A DNA stretch of 56,792 bases from Bacteroidia bacterium (GTDB taxonomy: Bacteria; Bacteroidota; Bacteroidia; B-17B0; Aurantibacillaceae): positions 1-56,792 of the forward strand of contig JAOAHO010000015.1 of NCBI GenBank assembly GCA_026415195.1, given 5' to 3'. The stretch's first letter is position 1; every line of letters starts with the position of its first letter. The position numbers and the translations under genes are program-made. Under the pieces are notes generated by a model that was given only the letters and a program-made list of their open reading frames with translations, did not search any database and had not been told where the DNA came from. Below are positions 52,790 to 56,792 of this stretch, piece by piece.

Positions 52790-54031
52790 GTGCTTAGAAT
52801 TTTATTTTTAACACAATATTTTCCACCTGAAAGTGGCGCTCCCCAACAGCGAATTTTCAGCCTAGCTGCTCACCTATGTTCCTTTGGTATGCATTGTCAT
52901 GTACTGACATGCCACCCACATTATCCGCAGATGAAATTGTATTCAGGTTATGACAACCAGACACTAAAGTCCGAAGATTTTCAGGGTATAAAAGTCCTCA
53001 GAGTGCCCGTTTATATCCCGAGAAAAAAATCTTTTTTTCAGCGATTAATCAATTATTTTTCCTTTACGTTTCAGTCCATCATGCATTATAAAAAACTTCC
53101 CGCTAAGCACTATAATTTTATTTTTTGTGAGTCGCCCCCGCTTTTTTTGGGTTTGGCTGCACTTTATTTAAAGAAAAAACTAAATGCCAAGCTCATTTTC
53201 AATGTAAGCGACCTATGGCCCGAGAGCATTGCCAAATTGGGTATAAACCAAAATCCTGTTATTCTTTGGCCTTTGTGGAAGCTGGAAGCCCTGCTTTACA
53301 AAAATTCATTCCTCATTACCGGACAAACACAAGGCATTTGCAATAATATCAAAACAAGATTTCCCGAAAAAAAAACCTACTGGCTGCCTAATGGAGCCGA
53401 TATCGATAAATGGAACCCCGAAGCATATAACAAAATTGATTGCAGAAAGACATATGGTTTTCCTTCAGAGAAATTTATCATAGGCTATGCCGGAGTGATC
53501 GGGCTTGCACAGGGATTGCAAACTCTTCTGGATTGTGCAATATTAATGCAAAAGGAAAATGTATTATTTGTAATGGCCGGAGACGGGCCTGAACTTGAAA
53601 AGTTAAAAAAATACTCCGTTGAAAAAAATATATCGAATGTTATTTTCCTGGGTCATTTAAGCCCTGAACATATACCAAGTTTTATATCATCTTTGGACGT
53701 TTCGGTTGTGCCTTTAAAAAGATCCGATTTATTTTTGGGTGCCATTCCTTCCAAAATTTTTGAAAATTTAACCATGAAGATTCCCGTATTACTGGCTGTA
53801 GATGGGGAAGCACGCGACATATTCGAAACACAACATAATGCCGTTTTCTTTGCCGAGCCCGAAAACCCCTCCGACTGGGCCCTGAAATTGGATTATATGA
53901 AAAATCATCCGGATGATGTGAAAATCAAAACCGAAAACGGGCAAAAGCTGGTTATGGAAAAATTTAACCGTAAAATGATTGCCCGAAATTTTTATGATAT
54001 GTTAATATCATGCTCCAATCAGGTTTTTTAA
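52790..54031 (+). CDS. GT4 family glycosyltransferase (WbuB-like)
   Basis: This 413-residue glycosyltransferase has the GT-B fold. The N-terminal TQYFPPESGAPQQRIFSLAAHL and HPHYPQMKLYSGYD segments are typical of WbuB-type GT4 enzymes. The donor-binding half contains LPNGADIDKW near 200, GYAGVIGLAQGLQTLL near 228, AGDGPEL near 262 and a C-terminal Glu-rich nucleotide-sugar site (KIFENLTMKIPVLLAVDGEARDI). Transfer of a sugar during O-antigen or capsule assembly at the cytosolic face is inferred. The start is GTG at 52790, five bases after the lipoprotein stop. Its end overlaps the O-antigen ligase gene by 22 bases. Confidence 0.92.
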   Translation: MLRILFLTQYFPPESGAPQQRIFSLAAHLCSFGMHCHVLTCHPHYPQMKLYSGYDNQTLKSEDFQGIKVLRVPVYIPRKKSFFQRLINYFSFTFQSIMHYKKLPAKHYNFIFCESPPLFLGLAALYLKKKLNAKLIFNVSDLWPESIAKLGINQNPVILWPLWKLEALLYKNSFLITGQTQGICNNIKTRFPEKKTYWLPNGADIDKWNPEAYNKIDCRKTYGFPSEKFIIGYAGVIGLAQGLQTLLDCAILMQKENVLFVMAGDGPELEKLKKYSVEKNISNVIFLGHLSPEHIPSFISSLDVSVVPLKRSDLFLGAIPSKIFENLTMKIPVLLAVDGEARDIFETQHNAVFFAEPENPSDWALKLDYMKNHPDDVKIKTENGQKLVMEKFNRKMIARNFYDMLISCSNQVF

Positions 54032-55245
54032 ATATTCTTGAATCTGTATATTTACGAATTCCCGTTTTATTCGTTTTTTTGATACCGGGCGGGCATGAAT
54101 TTTTTTCCCCGGCATTGGCTGTTTGGTTGATCTTTTCTTTTGGCTTTTATTTCAAATTCAAAACATTCCACCTTTCTGTTATTAAGCATGCATGGCCTAT
54201 GATTGCCTATTTTGTGTTAACCGTCATATCAAATTACGTTTTTTTTAATCCCGACGACCCCTTTTCTGCTATCGAAGTGAAGCTCTCTTTCTTGCTATTG
54301 CCTTTGGCTTTTGCTTTTTATCCTTATCACGGAACGGAATTTAAAAAATTACTGATGAATGCTTTTGTATCGGGAATATTATTTTGGAGCATTATTCAGT
54401 TATTACGTTCCTTATTTCTTGTCATCATCAAACAAAATTTCAATTTTTTATTTTATACGGAATTTTCATCTTTCATTCATCCTTCCTATTATGCCATGTA
54501 TGTTTGCACCGTGCTGTTGATGATCAATTTTTTTGAACTTATCCCCAATCAGATTAAAAATTTAAAAACATGGTTGAATCTCGTGTTTCCGGTTTTTGTT
54601 TTAATATCGGCATCCAAAATGGGCATTATCTGTTTGTTTTTAACCCTTTGTGTTTTGATCATGAAGGCGCTTAAAGAAAAATTCAATACAGCATTAACGT
54701 TAATCATCTTCATAGCATCCGCTATCCTGATGATGACCACTATTTTTGTCATTGAACCTATAAGAAACCGTTTTGTGTTCGTAACCGACAGCATTGAGAT
54801 GCCCCTTGACAAAACATCCACGGAAAGCAATATGGTGAGGCGATTGGTATGGATTGCCGACAAAGAAGCCATAAATAAAATGCCGTGGTATGGATATGGT
54901 GTTGCAAATGTGAATAAGGTATTGAGTGGGGAATATGAAAGATTAGGTTTTACAGGAGCCAAGAGCCGAAATTTGAATGCACACAACCAATACCTTCAAA
55001 CCTTAATCGGTTTGGGATGGATGGGGTTAATTTTACTTTTATGGATGCATTGGGAAATGCTAAGGGCGGGGGCAGAAACTAAAAATTACTTTTGGATTAC
55101 TTTATTAATTATTTTGATTTTAAATTTTTTAGTGGAAAGTATGCTTCAGAGGGCATCCGGAAGCATTTATTTCAGTTTTGTTTATATGTTATTTTTAATG
55201 ATTGAAAAAGTTAAATTTCAGGAACAAATTAATACTCCAATCTGA
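54010..55245 (+). CDS. O-antigen ligase family membrane protein
   Basis: This 411-residue protein has about ten to eleven membrane segments and one long periplasmic loop (about 255-320). The loop ends in NAHNQYLQTLIGLGWMG near 320, the conserved His-containing signature of the Wzy_C/WaaL superfamily. Members either polymerise O-units or ligate finished polysaccharide to lipid A core; the sequence does not separate these. The gene overlaps the GT4 gene by 22 bases (coupled) and its 3' end overlaps the convergent adhesin gene by 17 bases. Confidence 0.88.
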   Translation: MLQSGFLNILESVYLRIPVLFVFLIPGGHEFFSPALAVWLIFSFGFYFKFKTFHLSVIKHAWPMIAYFVLTVISNYVFFNPDDPFSAIEVKLSFLLLPLAFAFYPYHGTEFKKLLMNAFVSGILFWSIIQLLRSLFLVIIKQNFNFLFYTEFSSFIHPSYYAMYVCTVLLMINFFELIPNQIKNLKTWLNLVFPVFVLISASKMGIICLFLTLCVLIMKALKEKFNTALTLIIFIASAILMMTTIFVIEPIRNRFVFVTDSIEMPLDKTSTESNMVRRLVWIADKEAINKMPWYGYGVANVNKVLSGEYERLGFTGAKSRNLNAHNQYLQTLIGLGWMGLILLLWMHWEMLRAGAETKNYFWITLLIILILNFLVESMLQRASGSIYFSFVYMLFLMIEKVKFQEQINTPI

Positions 55246-56792
55246 CGTGGCCTTTAAAAATCCTGTTATCGGCATCATTTAATTTTAAAATATAGAAATA
55301 AGACCCTGACGGTAACCTTCCCTTAATTCCGGAACCCACATCGTGTTGTCCGTTCCATTCGTTTTTGTATGGTACTTTTCTGTAAACCAAGTTACCCCAA
55401 CGATTATATATTTCTACCTCAGAATTTTTGTGTACCAATATACCTTTAATTTCCCAATAATCATTCTTACCATCATCATTCGGAGTAACAAGCTCAGGAA
55501 TAGGGCCAAAGATATCCAGAACTTTAATTTCAATTTTGGCAGTATCGGTACAGGAATCATTTCCGGCAATTAAAATTAAGGTGTAAGTACCTGGCATTTG
55601 AAAAGTAACACTGGGGTTGGTAGCATTTGATGTTTGGCCATTTCCGAAATTCCATGTATAACTTACTGCACCCGAACTGCTATTGGTTAAATTTACATTT
55701 AAAGGGGCTTGGCCGTTGATGGGAGAAGCCGTAAAAGAAGCTAAAACATTATAGATACTAAAAGTTACCACAGCCGTGCTCTGACCACAAGCATTTGAAG
55801 CAGTAACAGAATAATTACCACTGGCAGTTGGAGTAAAAACTGAAGCATTGATGGAATTCTGCCAAACCGTATTGGCGTTGGATTGGGCAGTAAAGCTGAA
55901 AGGTATATAAGGTTTACATACAAAAGTCGATGCCGGATTAACGTTTAATGTCAAAATTGGGGTAATGCTTACGTTTAATGAGGCCGTGGCTGTATTACAA
56001 GGTCCGAAACCGGAGAGGGTGTATGACCCCGATTGAGTTACCAGCAAAGAAGGAGCATTTACTGATCCGTTCCAGGTATAACTTGTACCATTACCAATTG
56101 CTGTCAAAGTGGTTTGATAACAAAAAGGCGGGTTGGGTGCAGAAATTTGAACTGTAGTTAAAGGAGTTAGGTTAACCTGAGTTGTAGCTTGGGCACTTCC
56201 GCAGGGTGCATTAACCGTAAATCCGTAAATGCCGCCGGAATTAACAGAAATGGAATTTTGCGTTGAAGCATTCGACCATAAATAGGTTTGTGGGCCTGTC
56301 TGAGAAACGGGTGTAATGGTAGGTTGAAGCACTGCCGATTGCCCGCTGCAAAGGGAAATAAGTGGAGATAGTTGGACCGTTGGAGAAACATTAACGGTAA
56401 CGTTCACGCTTGCAGTTGCCGTATTGCAGCCGACGGATGAACTGACACTGTAACTTCCGCTTTGATTCACCACGATGGAACTTGCATTTGTAGTGCCATT
56501 CCAAACAAAACTTGTTCCGTTGCCAACAGCAGTAAGTGTGGTTTGGTTACAATAAGGGCCCGGAGGAGCATTGATTTGCAGGGTAGTTAAAGGAGTAAAC
56601 TGAACCTGAGTAGTGGCTTGTGCCGAACCGCAAATGCCCTGAACGGTAAATACAAAAGTTCCGCCGGTTGAAACCTGAATGCTGGAAGCGGTAGGGCCAT
56701 TCGACCAGGAATAAGTTTGAGGGCCTGTTTGAGATGCCGGTGTTATGGTAGGTTGAAGTGTAATGGTTTGGCCGCTGCATGCAGTATATGAC
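55229..56792 (-). CDS. Repeat-rich gliding-motility-type adhesin, C-terminal part (truncated by the window)
   Basis: The frame is open from the stop at 55229 to the window edge, giving about 520 residues of the C-terminus; the true start lies outside. The visible part has Ig-like repeats (TAIGNGTSYTWNG, CNTATASVNVTV, LCSGQSAVLQPTITP), a PKD domain (about 55560-55740, YTWNFGNGQTSNATNPSV) and a type B T9SS/gliding-associated C-terminal domain (LVTPNDDGKNDYWEI, EIYNRWGNLVYRK, LPSGSYFYILKL). It is therefore a SprB-like surface or secreted adhesin, exported by the type IX system. The repeats have a 429-base period. Confidence 0.9.
   Translation of the reverse strand, partial: SYTACSGQTITLQPTITPASQTGPQTYSWSNGPTASSIQVSTGGTFVFTVQGICGSAQATTQVQFTPLTTLQINAPPGPYCNQTTLTAVGNGTSFVWNGTTNASSIVVNQSGSYSVSSSVGCNTATASVNVTVNVSPTVQLSPLISLCSGQSAVLQPTITPVSQTGPQTYLWSNASTQNSISVNSGGIYGFTVNAPCGSAQATTQVNLTPLTTVQISAPNPPFCYQTTLTAIGNGTSYTWNGSVNAPSLLVTQSGSYTLSGFGPCNTATASLNVSITPILTLNVNPASTFVCKPYIPFSFTAQSNANTVWQNSINASVFTPTASGNYSVTASNACGQSTAVVTFSIYNVLASFTASPINGQAPLNVNLTNSSSGAVSYTWNFGNGQTSNATNPSVTFQMPGTYTLILIAGNDSCTDTAKIEIKVLDIFGPIPELVTPNDDGKNDYWEIKGILVHKNSEVEIYNRWGNLVYRKVPYKNEWNGQHDVGSGIKGRLPSGSYFYILKLNDADNRIFKGHVRLEY
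55970..56792 (-). repeat. Tandem 429-base (143-residue) coding repeats
   Basis: Matching blocks lie exactly 429 bases apart: GTAGTTAAAGGAGT at 56154 and 56583, and AGTGGTTTG / TGTGGTTTG segments near 56108 and 56537. Nearly two copies are visible and the array continues past the right edge. Each unit encodes a pair of Ig-like domains of the adhesin. Confidence 0.85.

Noticed and set aside
56547-56780. Open frame at the right edge on the minus strand
   Set aside because: The adhesin frame is open through the whole region and shows clear repeat periodicity; this frame is a shadow of the repeats.
55970-56792. Direct repeats considered as a CRISPR-like array
   Set aside because: Units are 429 bases, fully coding and in frame, with no short repeat-spacer pattern.

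Overview
The window is chromosomal DNA of a member of the Bacteroidota. Supporting signs are four secreted proteins that end in type IX secretion (T9SS) or gliding-associated C-terminal domains, a TonB-dependent-type outer-membrane barrel with a GLPGLI partner, GH3 and fused alpha/beta 2-oxoacid dehydrogenase E1 proteins, and promoter motifs of the TAnnTTTG type. Base composition is AT-rich, with even lower GC in a few genes. The profile suggests a secretory, protein-degrading, polysaccharide-coated heterotroph. No rRNA, tRNA, CRISPR array, insertion sequence or prophage was seen.

Layout. 1-2833 (+): a small membrane protein and an M1 aminopeptidase with a T9SS tail. 2834-6326 (-): a TPR protein, an omega-amidase-type hydrolase and a Na+/Ca2+ exchanger-family protein with overlapping ends. 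6416-7042 (-): SprT-like protein. 7125-9286 (+): nadE, YbaB-type protein and pabB. 9301-11304 (-): a secreted protein and a GT39 glycosyltransferase whose gene carries two apparent frameshifts. 11375-12535 (-): 3-hydroxyacyl-CoA dehydrogenase. 12583-15930 (+): a large two-component-propeller/SpoIIE phosphatase. 15927-28043 (-): a long single-strand run of housekeeping and metabolic genes: fused E1, M42 peptidase, GH3, LysE, DUF493, aldose epimerase, feoA, feoB, fumC, gltX.

28289-38456 (+) is the most unusual part. It holds a small secreted protein, a frameshifted secreted metzincin-like protease with Ig-like domains and a T9SS tail, a decayed gene fragment, a (TG)12 tract and a very AT-rich block. 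That block encodes a small secreted protein and a CxxC/propeller-like protein, and it leads directly into a coupled envelope cassette (carboxypeptidase-regulatory-domain protein, outer-membrane barrel, GLPGLI protein). The decayed fragment is homologous to the 3' end of the cassette's carboxypeptidase-regulatory-domain gene.

38556-41179 (-): FKBP/SlyD, histidine kinase and SRAP protein. 41370-43718 (+): a TPR/SpoIIE phosphatase paralogous at its C-terminus to the one at 12583. 43764-44849 (-): TPR protein. 44893-48284 (+): CtlX-type hydrolase, lipoprotein and T9SS subtilase. 48298-49062: TatD. 49134-51908: membrane pyrophosphatase fused to a YceI domain, followed by a clear terminator. 51997-55245: membrane lipoprotein, GT4 glycosyltransferase and O-antigen ligase. 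55229 to the right edge (-): the C-terminal part of a repeat-rich gliding-motility-type adhesin, cut by the window.

The strongest leads are the M-PPase-YceI fusion, the AT-rich island with the GLPGLI cassette and its decayed duplicate, and the alternative hairpins ahead of feoA. Three single-base shortenings of homopolymer runs break two otherwise intact genes and may be sequencing errors.
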